From Paraburkholderia sp. (GTDB lineage: Bacteria > Pseudomonadota > Gammaproteobacteria > Burkholderiales > Burkholderiaceae), in contig NZ_JAMFSB010000229.1 of assembly GCF_026225065.1 (NCBI RefSeq), forward strand, positions 1-32,175: 32,175 bases of DNA. The letters are read 5' to 3'. Below are positions 15,236 to 25,220 of this stretch, piece after piece. The notes under the pieces were generated by a model, which saw only the letters and a program-made list of their open reading frames with translations, had not been told where the DNA came from and made no database searches. Position numbers and translations under genes: made by a program. Position 1 is the first letter of the stretch. Every line of letters begins with the position of its first letter.

Positions 15236-16207
15236 TCAGCCCTCCGGCTCGAGACCAAACGCCGAACGCAATGCGGCGGCCGCATCGGCATGAGCCCGCG
15301 CGACTTCCGGCACGAATCCCCCCATCTTGAAGAACTCGTGGATCATGCCCGCGTAGCGCATCAGCGTGACCTCGTTGCCTGCTGCGCGCAGCTTTTCCGC
15401 GTAGGCGATGCCTTCGTCGCTGAGCGGATCGTATTCGGCCGTCGCAATCCACGCGGGCGCCAGGCCGCCGAATCGAGGCGCGTCGCGTGTGCCGTCGAGC
15501 GGCGCAAAGCGCCAGTCATCGCGATCGCCTGGGTCGCGCACGTATTGCTCGAAAAACCACTGGATCGTCGCAGCCGACAACAGAAAACCGTCCGCGAGCC
15601 GTGCGTGCGAGTCGGTCCTCTGATACCCCGTCGTGCCCGGATAGATCAGCATCTGCAGCACCGGTTTCGGCAGCCCAGCGTCGCGCGCCAGAACCGCGCA
15701 GACGGTGGCAAGCGTGCCGCCTGCACTGTCGCCGCCAAGCGCAATGCGTGCGGGGTCGACACCATACAGACCCGCGTTGGCATGAAGCCAGTTCAACGCA
15801 TCGAACGCGTCGTCCACAGCGGTGGGGAATTTATGTTCCGGAGCAAGCCGGTAATCGACTGAGAGCACCAAGCATTGCGCGTCGCGCGCGAACATCCGGC
15901 AGAGTGCATCGTGCGTATCCACGCTGCCTACGGTAAAGCCGCCGCCGTGGTAGTAGACGAGCGCTGGCGAGGGCTGCGCCCAGCTCGGTTCGGCCGGCTG
16001 GTAGAGCCGCGCGCGGATCGTCGCGCCGTCGCGCGTCGGCACCCGCAGATCTTCGACGGCGAACATCCGTGCGGACGGAATCTCCAGAATTGGCGCGCTT
16101 TTCTCGTAAGAGGCGCGCGCTTGTTGCGCGGTGAGTTCGTGGTACGGCGGGCGCTTCGCCCGCGCAATCAACTCGAGCACCTGCTCGATCTTCGGATTCA
16201 ACGGCAT
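15236..16207 (-). CDS. HSL-family alpha/beta hydrolase (esterase)
   Basis: This 323-residue soluble esterase is of the hormone-sensitive-lipase type (family IV). It has the oxyanion motif HGGG at 87-90, nucleophile Ser161 in GGDSAGG, Asp260 in AEYDPLSDEG and His290 in GMIHEFF, so the triad is complete. It should hydrolyse short acyl esters; the natural substrate is unknown. I start at 16207 (MPLNPKIEQV), four bases after the SDR stop, rather than at 16282, which would overlap that gene. It is the last gene of a leftward SDR-esterase pair. Confidence 0.92.
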   Translation of the reverse strand: MPLNPKIEQVLELIARAKRPPYHELTAQQARASYEKSAPILEIPSARMFAVEDLRVPTRDGATIRARLYQPAEPSWAQPSPALVYYHGGGFTVGSVDTHDALCRMFARDAQCLVLSVDYRLAPEHKFPTAVDDAFDALNWLHANAGLYGVDPARIALGGDSAGGTLATVCAVLARDAGLPKPVLQMLIYPGTTGYQRTDSHARLADGFLLSAATIQWFFEQYVRDPGDRDDWRFAPLDGTRDAPRFGGLAPAWIATAEYDPLSDEGIAYAEKLRAAGNEVTLMRYAGMIHEFFKMGGFVPEVARAHADAAAALRSAFGLEPEG

Positions 16208-16211
16208 CGGG

Positions 16212-17078
16212 TCACTGTCCCTTGACCTCAGGCTTGAGCGATAGTGGGTCAGTCGGATTGCGCAACTGTTCGATATCCTCATGACGCAGGTGGACAGTCG
16301 GCAGGATCGCCGCGTGCGTGATGATGTAGAAGCGCCCTGCTTCGATCGCCGCGAACGTCATCTCGGCGACGTCCTTCGCGCTCAGCTTGCCCGACTGCAC
16401 CGCCCGCTGCAGTTGCTTGCCGGCGGCGAGTTGCGAGCGTGTTGGACCGGTATCGTTGCGCAGGGTCTCAGGACGGGCGCGCTCCGCATCGGCGATGCCG
16501 GTCGGCACGAAGGCCGGACACAGCAGCGAGCAACTCACCTGGCCGCCCGCGTTCTGCAGGTCGTTGTAGAGCGTTTCCGTCAACGAGACGACCGCGTGCT
16601 TGGACGCGTTGTAGACGCCCATCGCTGGCGGCGACAGGAGCCCCGCAACGGACGCGGTATTGACGATATGCGCCGGTTCGTTCTGCCGCAGCATGATCGG
16701 CGTGAACACGCGCACGCCGTGAGCGACGCCCATCACGTTGACGCCGAATACCCACTCCCAGTCGCGTGCCGTGCTTTCCCACACGAAACCGCCGACGCCC
16801 ACGCCTGCGTTGTTGAACAGCAGATGAACCTTGCCGAACGCGTCGAGCGCCGCGAGCGCCAGTGCTTCGACCTGGGCGGCGTCCGAGACATCGGTCGGCA
16901 CGCCGATCGCGTCGGCGCCGGCCGCGCGCAGATCATCCACGGTGCGCGCGAGCGCGGCGCCGTCGACATCGGCCAGCACCAGCTTCATGCCCTGGGCCGC
17001 GCCCTTCTCCGCAAAGGCGCGCCCAAAACCGCTCGCCGCGCCGGTGATCACAGCCACTTTGCCGTCGAACTGGAACAT
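16212..17078 (-). CDS. SDR family NAD(P)-dependent oxidoreductase
   Basis: This 288-residue classical short-chain dehydrogenase has the cofactor loop TGAASGFG at 12-19, NNAG at 89-92, and the catalytic Ser143, Tyr156 and Lys160 (YNASK). Asp37 and Asp39 after the second strand (LADVDG) favour NAD over NADP. The C-terminal extension of about 40 residues (LPTVHLRHEDIEQL) is longer than the minimal family. Together with the downstream esterase and upstream reductase it suggests catabolism of an alcohol or ketone ester, which is inference. Confidence 0.92.
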   Translation of the reverse strand: MFQFDGKVAVITGAASGFGRAFAEKGAAQGMKLVLADVDGAALARTVDDLRAAGADAIGVPTDVSDAAQVEALALAALDAFGKVHLLFNNAGVGVGGFVWESTARDWEWVFGVNVMGVAHGVRVFTPIMLRQNEPAHIVNTASVAGLLSPPAMGVYNASKHAVVSLTETLYNDLQNAGGQVSCSLLCPAFVPTGIADAERARPETLRNDTGPTRSQLAAGKQLQRAVQSGKLSAKDVAEMTFAAIEAGRFYIITHAAILPTVHLRHEDIEQLRNPTDPLSLKPEVKGQ

Positions 17079-17160
17079 CAGGTGTCTCCGCTAGTTACCT
17101 GTCTAAATGACTGTCAAAAATTCGATGAGATACAGTGAAACGCAACGAGATCAAATCAAC

Positions 17161-18159
17161 TCAGATCAGCTTGACGAGTTGCTTGCCAAAATTCTTGCCT
17201 TTGAGCAAGCCGATAAACGCCTCGGGCGCACTTTCAAGACCCTGCGCGATGCTCTCGCGGTAATGCAGCTTCTTTTGCGCGACGAGCGTGCCGAGTTGCG
17301 TGAGCGCTTCGGACCACACGTCCAGCTGCTCTGTGACGATGAAGCCTTGCACCAGCAGACGCTGCCTGAGCAACAGCGCCGGATTCTTGAGCGGCACGGG
17401 CTCGCCATCGTAGCCGGCGATCATCCCGCACAGCGCGATCCGTCCGAACGCGTTCATACGCGCAAGCGTCGCGTCGAGCACCTCGCCACCGACGTTCTCA
17501 AAGTAGCCGTCGACACCGTCTGGCGTCGCAGCTTTCAGGTCCTGATAGAGATTGCCGGCCTTGTAGTCGACACAGGCATCGAAGCCGAGCGTCTCGACCA
17601 CATAGCGGCACTTGTCCTCCCCACCGGCGATGCCGACCGCACGCGCCCCCGCCAGCTTCGCGAGTTGCCCGACCACGCCGCCGACCGCCCCGCTCGCTGC
17701 GCTGACCACCACCGTCTGCCCAGCCTTCGGCGCGATGATGCGGTTCAGACCGTACCAGGCCGTAACGCCAGGCATGCCCACTGCACCCAGGTAAGCGGCG
17801 AGCGGCACATGCGTGTCGTCGACCTTGCGCACGCCGGTGCCGTCGGAAGTGCCAAACTCCTGCCAGCCGAGCGTCGCCACCACCTTGTCGCCCACCGCGA
17901 ACTTCGGATGCCTGGTCTCCACGACTTCGCCGACGGTCCCGCCGACCATCACCTCATTGAGCGGCTGCGGTGCCGCGTAGGACTTGGCGTCGCTCATGCG
18001 GCCGCGCATATACGGGTCGAGCGACAGATAGTGATTGCGCACGCGGAACTGGCCTTCGGCGAGCGGTTCCAGCGCCGTTTCGACGAGCTTGAAATTGTCG
18101 GGCGTAGCGGCGCCTTGTGGACGCGACGCGAGCACGAATTGACGGTTGATCTGGGTCAT
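17161..18159 (-). CDS. MDR-superfamily NADP-dependent reductase (CurA/leukotriene B4 dehydrogenase type)
   Basis: This 332-residue zinc-free medium-chain reductase starts at 18159, supported by GGAG upstream. The N-terminal NRQFVLASRPQGAATPDNF and SLDPYMRGRMSDAKSY match the YncB/CurA group, which reduces alpha,beta-unsaturated ketones. The nucleotide-binding loop AASGAVGGVVGQLAK is followed by Lys in GGEDKCRYV, which favours NADPH. It lies 82 bases upstream of the SDR gene on the same strand. Confidence 0.92.
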   Translation of the reverse strand: MTQINRQFVLASRPQGAATPDNFKLVETALEPLAEGQFRVRNHYLSLDPYMRGRMSDAKSYAAPQPLNEVMVGGTVGEVVETRHPKFAVGDKVVATLGWQEFGTSDGTGVRKVDDTHVPLAAYLGAVGMPGVTAWYGLNRIIAPKAGQTVVVSAASGAVGGVVGQLAKLAGARAVGIAGGEDKCRYVVETLGFDACVDYKAGNLYQDLKAATPDGVDGYFENVGGEVLDATLARMNAFGRIALCGMIAGYDGEPVPLKNPALLLRQRLLVQGFIVTEQLDVWSEALTQLGTLVAQKKLHYRESIAQGLESAPEAFIGLLKGKNFGKQLVKLI

Positions 18160-18247
18160 GACGATCGTCTCCTTGATTGTCTGGATGTAGCGTGAATCTG
18201 TGGGCACGCAAAGCGCGACGTGCGTAGCGGCCCGTCCCGCCATGCGT

Positions 18248-18820
18248 TCAACCGTCGCTAGGACCGGGTTTGGCGGACGGGTCGCTGCGCAGACGCTGAT
18301 GCGTTACTTCGCGGCCCACGGCAAGACGGCGCATGTACTTGAAAGTACCAAGCGCCTTCGCGACGAAATGGCCTTCGCTATCGCGGATTTCGCCTTCGCA
18401 ATACGCCATTGTGGTCGAACGATGCAACACGCGTGCCGTGGCGCGCAATTCGCCCCGCCCCGGCTGCATGAAGTTGACTTTCATCTCCACCGTGACGACA
18501 CCCACGCCGTCGCCCGCGAGACTGCGGGCGGCCATTGCCAGCGCGACGTCGGCAAGCGTCATCGTGACGCCGCCGTGCGCCACGGCCCAGGTGTTCATGT
18601 GGTCGGGCGCGAGCGGCAAGATTACTTCGCTCGAGCCGTCCGCGGCGCTGACGAGTTGGACGCCGAGGTGGTCGACGAAGGGGCTTTCGAGCACGGGCAG
18701 CGCGTTGGGGGCGACGGTGGAAGCGTCAATCCCAGGTTGGCGTTGATCGGCCGCGGGTTGTCCCGCCGCCGGTTCGCGGGCCCCCGGTTGGCCGGACCCA
18801 CCTTTCTGCGAATCAGTCAT
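18248..18820 (-). CDS. PaaI-family hotdog thioesterase
   Basis: This 190-residue protein has a low-complexity N-terminal tail of about 45 residues rich in Gly, Ala, Pro and Gln, then a hotdog domain. The HGGVTMTLADVALAMAAR segment (about 80-97) forms the long helix with the conserved HGG active-site loop and an acidic residue. VTVEMKVNFMQPGRG follows, as in PaaI thioesterases, which hydrolyse acyl-CoA. The Gly-rich tail is unusual and may be a wrong start, but no later Met precedes the domain. It lies nine bases after the Dabb gene, so the two are probably cotranscribed. Confidence 0.88.
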   Translation of the reverse strand: MTDSQKGGSGQPGAREPAAGQPAADQRQPGIDASTVAPNALPVLESPFVDHLGVQLVSAADGSSEVILPLAPDHMNTWAVAHGGVTMTLADVALAMAARSLAGDGVGVVTVEMKVNFMQPGRGELRATARVLHRSTTMAYCEGEIRDSEGHFVAKALGTFKYMRRLAVGREVTHQRLRSDPSAKPGPSDG

Positions 18821-18829
18821 TGCCGCAGC

Positions 18830-19132
18830 TCAGACTTCGTAATCGACACATTCGCGCGATTCACGCACCGCGCCGACGAAGCCCTTGAGCGCTTCGTGAG
18901 TCGGGTGAACCTGGTAGGCGTCGAGCGATGCCTTGTCGGCGAAGTCGGAGACCAGTACGACATCGTAGGTGGAGTCGAGGCCGGCTCCGCCGAGGCCCAC
19001 TTCCAGATGCAGGATGCCAGGCACGATGTTCCGGCAACCTTCCAGCTTTTCCTTCAGCTTGACGGCATTCTCCGCGCGCGAAGCACCCTCTGCCGATTCC
19101 TTCAACTTCCACATCACAATATGTCGAATCAT
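18830..19132 (-). CDS. Dabb-family (stress-responsive A/B barrel) protein
   Basis: This 100-residue dimeric alpha/beta-barrel protein begins MIRHIVMWKLKE and has LEVGLGG and YDVVLVSDFADKASLDAYQVHPTHEAL, the latter near residues 58-80. The family includes plant stress proteins and several small enzymes (olivetolic acid cyclase), but most bacterial members are uncharacterised. No ribosome site better than GGAA is seen upstream. Confidence 0.9.
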   Translation of the reverse strand: MIRHIVMWKLKESAEGASRAENAVKLKEKLEGCRNIVPGILHLEVGLGGAGLDSTYDVVLVSDFADKASLDAYQVHPTHEALKGFVGAVRESRECVDYEV

Positions 19133-19223
19133 GTTTTTAGTAGCGTTCCACGCTATTCCGTTAAATTGGCTAAGTCCTTATGTGGATTGCCTTTTCCGAC
19201 AACCGATAGCTGCCTTTCATGCC

Positions 19224-19334
19224 GTGGCGCTCGCAGACGCCAAGACCAGACGGGCCAAAGCAGCTTCCAAGCCTATCAAACTTACAGACTCAGATGGTCT
19301 TTATGTTGAGGTACAGCCCAATGGCTCGAAGCTA
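19224..19334 (+). pseudogene. Relic of a phage-type tyrosine integrase N-terminus
   Basis: Reading from a GTG at 19224, the plus strand encodes VALADAKTRRAKAAS, then PIKLTDSDGLYVEVQPNGSKL. This is the characteristic N-terminal (DUF4102-type) arm of P4-like tyrosine integrases. Homology stops at about residue 37, at the same place where the 3' end of the leftward FadR-type regulator gene begins (19332). The core-binding and catalytic domains are absent. The remnant lies in a region without other genes between the Dabb gene and the regulator. I read it as debris of an integrated element after a deletion or recombination. Confidence 0.72.
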
Positions 19335-20060
19335 ACGCCAGGCCTTCGTGAATTCGCCGATCACGCGTGCGAGATGCGCCTGCATCGCCGTGCGCGCAGC
19401 GGCCGCGTCGCGCGCCATGATGGCCGAAAAGATGCGCTGATGGTCTTCCTGCGAAGCCGCCCGCAACGCGGGCGTGTGGAAGTGCTCCTCAATCTTTTTC
19501 CACAACGGGTCGGCGCGAGAGTTGTCCCACATCGCGGTCACCACGAGCCGGAGCACTTCGTTTCCCGTCGCCCGCGCTATCGACTGATGGAACTCTCGGT
19601 CAGCGGCTTCGTTCGCGGCCTTGTCGTCCATGTTTTCGCGCATCGCGCGTAACGCCGCGAAAAGCCGGTCGAGGTCCGAATCCTTGCGTTCGGTCGCGGC
19701 GAGCGCCGCGATTCCGCTTTCGACCACCACCCGCGCGCGCAGCGTCTCGATCGGGCCTGGTCCACGTGGCAGTTCGAACGAGACCGGTCGCGCCTCGGGC
19801 GCTTCGGCCACATAGATGCCGGACCCAACACGCACCTCGACCACGCCCTGCACTTCCAGCGCGATGATCGCCTCCCTCACCTGCGTGCGACTCACGCCGA
19901 AACGCTCGGCAAGCGTGCGCTCGGAAGGCAGGCGGGCACGCGGCCCGACGTCGCCAGCCTCGATCAGATCGTAGATCTGTTTTGCCAGCCCGACATAGGA
20001 ACGGTCGGCCGCGTCCGCATCGGCGGCCCGGCCGGTTAGGGTGTGCGAAAGATCGGCCAT
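19332..20060 (-). CDS. FadR-subfamily GntR transcriptional regulator
   Basis: This 242-residue regulator has an N-terminal winged helix at about residues 20-85 (LPSERTLAERFGVSRTQVREAI, then GVVEVRVGSGIYV). An FCD ligand-binding domain at about 105-235 includes Asp/His residues (REFHQSIARATGN, HFHTPA, EDHQRIFSAI) that usually bind a metal and an acid ligand. Such regulators typically sense a sugar acid or similar metabolite. It diverges from the sugar ABC importer, and three TGGTnnRCCA sites lie between them. It probably represses the importer and itself. Confidence 0.92.
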   Translation of the reverse strand: MADLSHTLTGRAADADAADRSYVGLAKQIYDLIEAGDVGPRARLPSERTLAERFGVSRTQVREAIIALEVQGVVEVRVGSGIYVAEAPEARPVSFELPRGPGPIETLRARVVVESGIAALAATERKDSDLDRLFAALRAMRENMDDKAANEAADREFHQSIARATGNEVLRLVVTAMWDNSRADPLWKKIEEHFHTPALRAASQEDHQRIFSAIMARDAAAARTAMQAHLARVIGEFTKAWR

Positions 20061-20114
20061 CCAGGATTCTCGAAATCGTCGAAGCCGCCCGGCGGCGGCT
20101 GAAGTTCGCCGAAA

Positions 20115-20124
20115 TGGTACACCA
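20115..20124. promoter_or_regulatory. Candidate GntR operator 1 (TGGTACACCA)
   Basis: This ten-base near-palindrome is extended by A/T flanks. Over 18 bases it agrees at 14 positions with the UxuR/ExuR-type box (AAATTGGTATACCAATTT). It lies 55 bases upstream of the regulator start, a position suited to autoregulation. Confidence 0.5.
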
Positions 20125-20221
20125 ATTCCTTGTCGCGGCGTGTCTGTGTGCCGCAGGCTTTAGCCGGCAAGCGCAGAAGCGACGCGGGTTTCAGCCCAAT
20201 CGAGTCGTGCACCGGGCGCAC

Positions 20222-20231
20222 TGGTAAACCA
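20222..20231. promoter_or_regulatory. Candidate GntR operator 2 (TGGTAAACCA)
   Basis: This second TGGT-nn-ACCA element in the same intergenic region has perfect half-sites. It lies 25 bases before operator 3. Confidence 0.45.
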
Positions 20232-20246
20232 CTATCGCGTGCGGAT

Positions 20247-20256
20247 TGGTATGCCA
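20247..20256. promoter_or_regulatory. Candidate GntR operator 3 (TGGTATGCCA)
   Basis: This third copy has one half-site mismatch (GCCA). It starts 25 bases after operator 2 starts and could allow cooperative binding. Confidence 0.4.
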
Positions 20257-20467
20257 GTACTGTCGAATTGGGAGCGTAGGCGCATCCTTCGTTTCGCTTC
20301 GAGGAGACGTCTTTGAAGAGGTCATTCCGTTGGTTCGGCGAGTCCGATTCAGTCCCGCTGTAGCACATCCGCAAGATTCCCTGCAATACGCACACCGTGT
20401 CGGCAATTCACGACGAGCCATGTGTGCTGGCAATCGGTAAGTTCAATCCAACAAAACAGGAGACAAC

Positions 20468-21595
20468 ATGCTTTCAGGAATCCAGGTGCTTCGAGCGGCG
20501 GCGACCGCGACATTGGCGCTGTGCGCAAGCACGGCTTTCGCACAGGCATCGATCGTTTCCGGCCCGCCGAGCGATCCCACGTGCATGGTCCCTTGGAAGA
20601 GCGACACGAAGTTCGTCAAATATCCGAAGAAGAGCGGGCCCTACCGGATCGCACTGGTGAACGGCTATATCGCGAACACCTGGCGTATCCAGATGATCAA
20701 GACGGCCAAGGCCTACACGGCGCAACCGGCCGTCGCCGCCAAGCTCAAGGAATTCAAGGTCGTCTCGACCGGCGAGGACGTGCCGGCGCAGATCTCGGCC
20801 GTCAACAACTTCATCGATGCCGGCTATGACGCGATCATCGTTGACGCGCAGAATCCCGCCTCGTTCGGACCTGCGATCCGCCGCGCGAAGAAGGCCGGCG
20901 TCGTGCTGATCGCGTTCGACAATACGCTCGACAGCGAAGACGCGATCAACGTCGACGTCGACCAATACGGGCTCGGCGTGCTGTGGGCCAACTGGCTCGC
21001 CTCCCATGTGTCGAACGGAGGCAAGGTGCTCGAGATTCGCGGGGTGGCGGGCACGTCGGTCGACACTGACCGGCACAATGGATTCCAGAACACGTTGAAC
21101 GCGACCGGCAAGAAGTGGAACGTTGTCCAGGTCTACGGCAAGTGGGACGACGGCGTCGCACAAAAGGCTGTGGCCGACGCGATTGCCGTGCAGGGCCATT
21201 TCGATGGCATATCCGCGCAAGGCGGCGACACCGGTGTCGTGCGCGCGATGCTCGATGCGAAACATCCTTTCGTGCCGTTCGGCGGCGAAACGGAGAACGG
21301 TTTTCGCAAGCTCTGCGCGCAGTACGGGAGCCAGGGGCTGAAGTGCACGTCAGCGGGTAGCGGTCCCGCGCAGGTGGCCGTGGCGATCAAGACGGCCCTC
21401 GCTGCGCTGGATGGCCAGACGATTCCTGTCGCGATCAAACTGCCGCTCGACGTCACCGACGATTCGAAACTGAAGGCAGGTGTCAACTATTTCCCGGATG
21501 AGTCCGACAACTTCTTCGTCGGCAACTCGTTTCCGACTTGCGGCATCAACTTCTCCGCGCAGGAAATCATGAAGCAGAGCCAGGGCAACCAGTAA
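20468..21595 (+). CDS. Sugar ABC transporter periplasmic substrate-binding protein
   Basis: This 375-residue protein has a signal peptide (residues 1-25, cleavage after AFA) and a type I periplasmic-binding-protein fold of the ribose/galactose group. Features are YRIALVNGYIANTWRIQM, the domain-linking IIVDAQNPASF, FDNTLDSEDAINVDVDQYG and IRGVAGTSVDTDRHNGF. Three later Cys residues (CAQYG, LKCTS, TCGIN) and Cys39 are unusual and could form disulfides. The ligand is probably a sugar or sugar derivative, not identified. AGGAG precedes the ATG. It is the first gene of a four-gene importer operon. Confidence 0.92.
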   Translation: MLSGIQVLRAAATATLALCASTAFAQASIVSGPPSDPTCMVPWKSDTKFVKYPKKSGPYRIALVNGYIANTWRIQMIKTAKAYTAQPAVAAKLKEFKVVSTGEDVPAQISAVNNFIDAGYDAIIVDAQNPASFGPAIRRAKKAGVVLIAFDNTLDSEDAINVDVDQYGLGVLWANWLASHVSNGGKVLEIRGVAGTSVDTDRHNGFQNTLNATGKKWNVVQVYGKWDDGVAQKAVADAIAVQGHFDGISAQGGDTGVVRAMLDAKHPFVPFGGETENGFRKLCAQYGSQGLKCTSAGSGPAQVAVAIKTALAALDGQTIPVAIKLPLDVTDDSKLKAGVNYFPDESDNFFVGNSFPTCGINFSAQEIMKQSQGNQ

Positions 21596-21630
21596 TCGGG
21601 TTGGATCCGTGACGCGAAAGGAGACGAAGC

Positions 21631-23189
<1,559 letters not shown>

Positions 23190-23193
<4 letters not shown>

Positions 23194-24170
23194 GCGGGCT
23201 GCGTTACTGGTATGCGGAAAATCGCGGGACGACGTTCGCGTTCGGCCTGTTCGTGCTGATGTTCGCGATCTACCTCTTCAACTATCCGTCGGCGCTATCG
23301 GCAAACGTCTTTCAGACGGCTTCGAACAAGGCAGTACTGCTCGCGCTGGTGTCGATGGGTCAGGCGCTGGTCGTGCTGACGGCCGGCATTGACCTGTCGA
23401 TCGGCATGACGCTCGTGCTGACGAATTGCGTCGGATCTTGGATCGTCACCGGCGACGCGCTGCACAGCGCTCTCGGCATCGCTGGCGTGCTCGCGGTCGG
23501 CGCGCTGTGCGGCGCGTTAAACGGCGCAATCATCATTTTCGGCCGGCTGCAGCCGATCGTGACGACGATCGCGACGGGCGCCGTCTACTATGGATTGGCG
23601 CTTCTGCTGCGCCCGGTGCCCGGCGGATCGATCAACGAGGACCTCGCCGACGCGCTGACCGGCAAGGTCGCCGGCGTCGTGCCGGCGAGTCTGCTGATTC
23701 TGTTCGCGACTGTGGTGATCGTCTGGATTCCTTTCAAACGTTCGGCGATCGGGCGCGCGGCCTACGCGACCGGCTCATCCGAATCCGCGGCCTTTCTGTC
23801 CGGCATGCCGATCCTGCGCGCGAAGTTCGCGAGTTATACGCTGGCCGGCCTGCTCGCCGCGATCGGCGGCCTCTTTCTGACATTCTTTACGGACACGGGA
23901 GAAGCGAGCCTCGGCAGCGCCAACTCATATGCGCTGTTTTCGATCGCCGCCGTGGTCATCGGCGGCGTGTCGCTGCTCGGCGGCAAGGGCAGCGCGATCG
24001 GCGCGATCTTCGGCGCATTTGCATTTCGCTCTATCGGCGACCTGCTGTTCGTGTTCGACGTCGATGCGCTGTGGCAGCCGCTGTTCCAGGGTGTCATTCT
24101 GCTGCTTGCTGTCGCGATCGGAGCGTGCGGGCTGTTCAGGGTGCGCAACCGTCTGGAGTGGTTTCAATGA
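23190..24170 (+). CDS. Sugar ABC transporter permease 1 (CUT2)
   Basis: This 326-residue inner-membrane permease of the RbsC/AraH family has about eight to ten hydrophobic helices. It contains the family segments GQALVVLTAGIDLSIGMTL and AAVVIGGVSLLGGKGSAIGA. Its ATG overlaps the ATPase stop by four bases (ATGA), and its stop overlaps the next ATG in the same way, so the operon is translationally coupled. It pairs with the second permease as a heterodimer. Confidence 0.95.
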
Positions 24171-25153
24171 GCGACGTTTCCGCAACCAGCCGGACCACGT
24201 TCCTGTCGAGGCTCACGCGTAAGGTCGACCGTCCGATCGTCATCGCGTTCGCGTGCATCATCGCGCTGCTGCTCGTCGGCGGGATGTATTCGCGCAGCTT
24301 CATGTCGCCGGAATACATTCTGCTGCAGCTGAAGGTCGGCGCGTTCCTCGGCATCATCGCGACCGGCCTGATGATGGTGATACTGCTCGGCCACATCGAC
24401 CTGTCGCTGCCGTGGACAATCACGGTCGGCGCGATGATGGCGTGCGCCGTCGCGGGGCACAGCGAACTCGGCGGCATCCTCGCGATTCCAGTCGGGATCG
24501 GTTGCGGCGTGCTGATCGGTATCGTCAACGGCATCCTTGTCGCGTTGCTGCGCATTCCGTCCATGATCGCGACGCTCGCGACCAATGCGGTCGCGCAGGG
24601 CATCATGATCGTCTACACGGGAGGATCGTCGCCCCAGGATTCCGCGCCACACGCGATGCGATGGCTCGCTGCCGGCTGGCTCGTGCCGGGCGTGCCGAAT
24701 GCCGTCGCGCTGTGGGTGCTGATCGGCGGCGCCACGATGTTCCTGCTGTCGCGCACGACCTTTGGCCGCACGCTGTACGCGATCGGCAACACCGAACGCG
24801 CGGCGTATCTTTCCGGCATCAATACGCGGCTCGTGACAGTGGCCGCTTTCGCCGTGTGCAGCGGATTCGCGGCGTTCGGCGGCGTGCTGCTCGCGGGTTA
24901 TGCGTCCAAAGCGGCGCAGTCGATGGGCGATGCTTACCTGTTGCCGGCGATCGCGGCGGTCGTGCTCGGCGGCACGTCGATTCTGGGTGGCCGGGGTTCG
25001 TACCTCGGCACGGTGGCCGGCGCGATCCTCATCACGCTGCTGCAGTCGATCCTCTCGGTCGCGCAGATGCCGGAGGCGGGACGCCAGATCATCTACGGCG
25101 TGGTGATCGCGTCGATGCTGCTGCTGTATGGGCGCAGCAAGCGCGAGGCGTAG
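24167..25153 (+). CDS. Sugar ABC transporter permease 2 (CUT2)
   Basis: This 328-residue CUT2 permease starts at 24167 in an ATGA overlap with permease 1. GHIDLSLPWTITVGAMM and AAVVLGGTSILGGRGSYLGTVAGA correspond to the same family segments as in its partner, but the two proteins differ clearly, as in RhaP/RhaQ or YtfT/YjfF systems. The operon ends here; no sugar kinase, isomerase or dehydrogenase is next to it. The convergent MFS gene ends 67 bases later. Confidence 0.94.
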   Translation: MSDVSATSRTTFLSRLTRKVDRPIVIAFACIIALLLVGGMYSRSFMSPEYILLQLKVGAFLGIIATGLMMVILLGHIDLSLPWTITVGAMMACAVAGHSELGGILAIPVGIGCGVLIGIVNGILVALLRIPSMIATLATNAVAQGIMIVYTGGSSPQDSAPHAMRWLAAGWLVPGVPNAVALWVLIGGATMFLLSRTTFGRTLYAIGNTERAAYLSGINTRLVTVAAFAVCSGFAAFGGVLLAGYASKAAQSMGDAYLLPAIAAVVLGGTSILGGRGSYLGTVAGAILITLLQSILSVAQMPEAGRQIIYGVVIASMLLLYGRSKREA

Positions 25154-25220
25154 CAGGAAGCGGTTGTCGATTGCTGTTCGCGTCGCGGGCTATACGCATC
25201 GCGGGCTTCGCGGCCTACGC

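Larger units (their letters stand above)
20061..20467. other. Divergent regulatory region between FadR-type regulator and ABC importer
   Basis: This 407-base gap has no convincing gene. It holds three TGGTnnRCCA palindromes (listed separately) and a stretch from about 20260 to 20467 without recognisable structure apart from the AGGAG ribosome site of the binding-protein gene at 20457-20461. The promoter positions could not be fixed by eye. Confidence 0.5.

Noticed and set aside
19332..19652. Extension of the integrase relic into a longer frame
   Set aside because: Beyond 19334 the frame runs antisense to the FadR-type regulator and loses integrase similarity.
23426..24166. Long N-terminal extension of the second permease (frame opens at 23426)
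   Set aside because: Overlaps permease 1 in another frame; the ATGA overlap at 24167 is the natural start and gives a standard-length permease.
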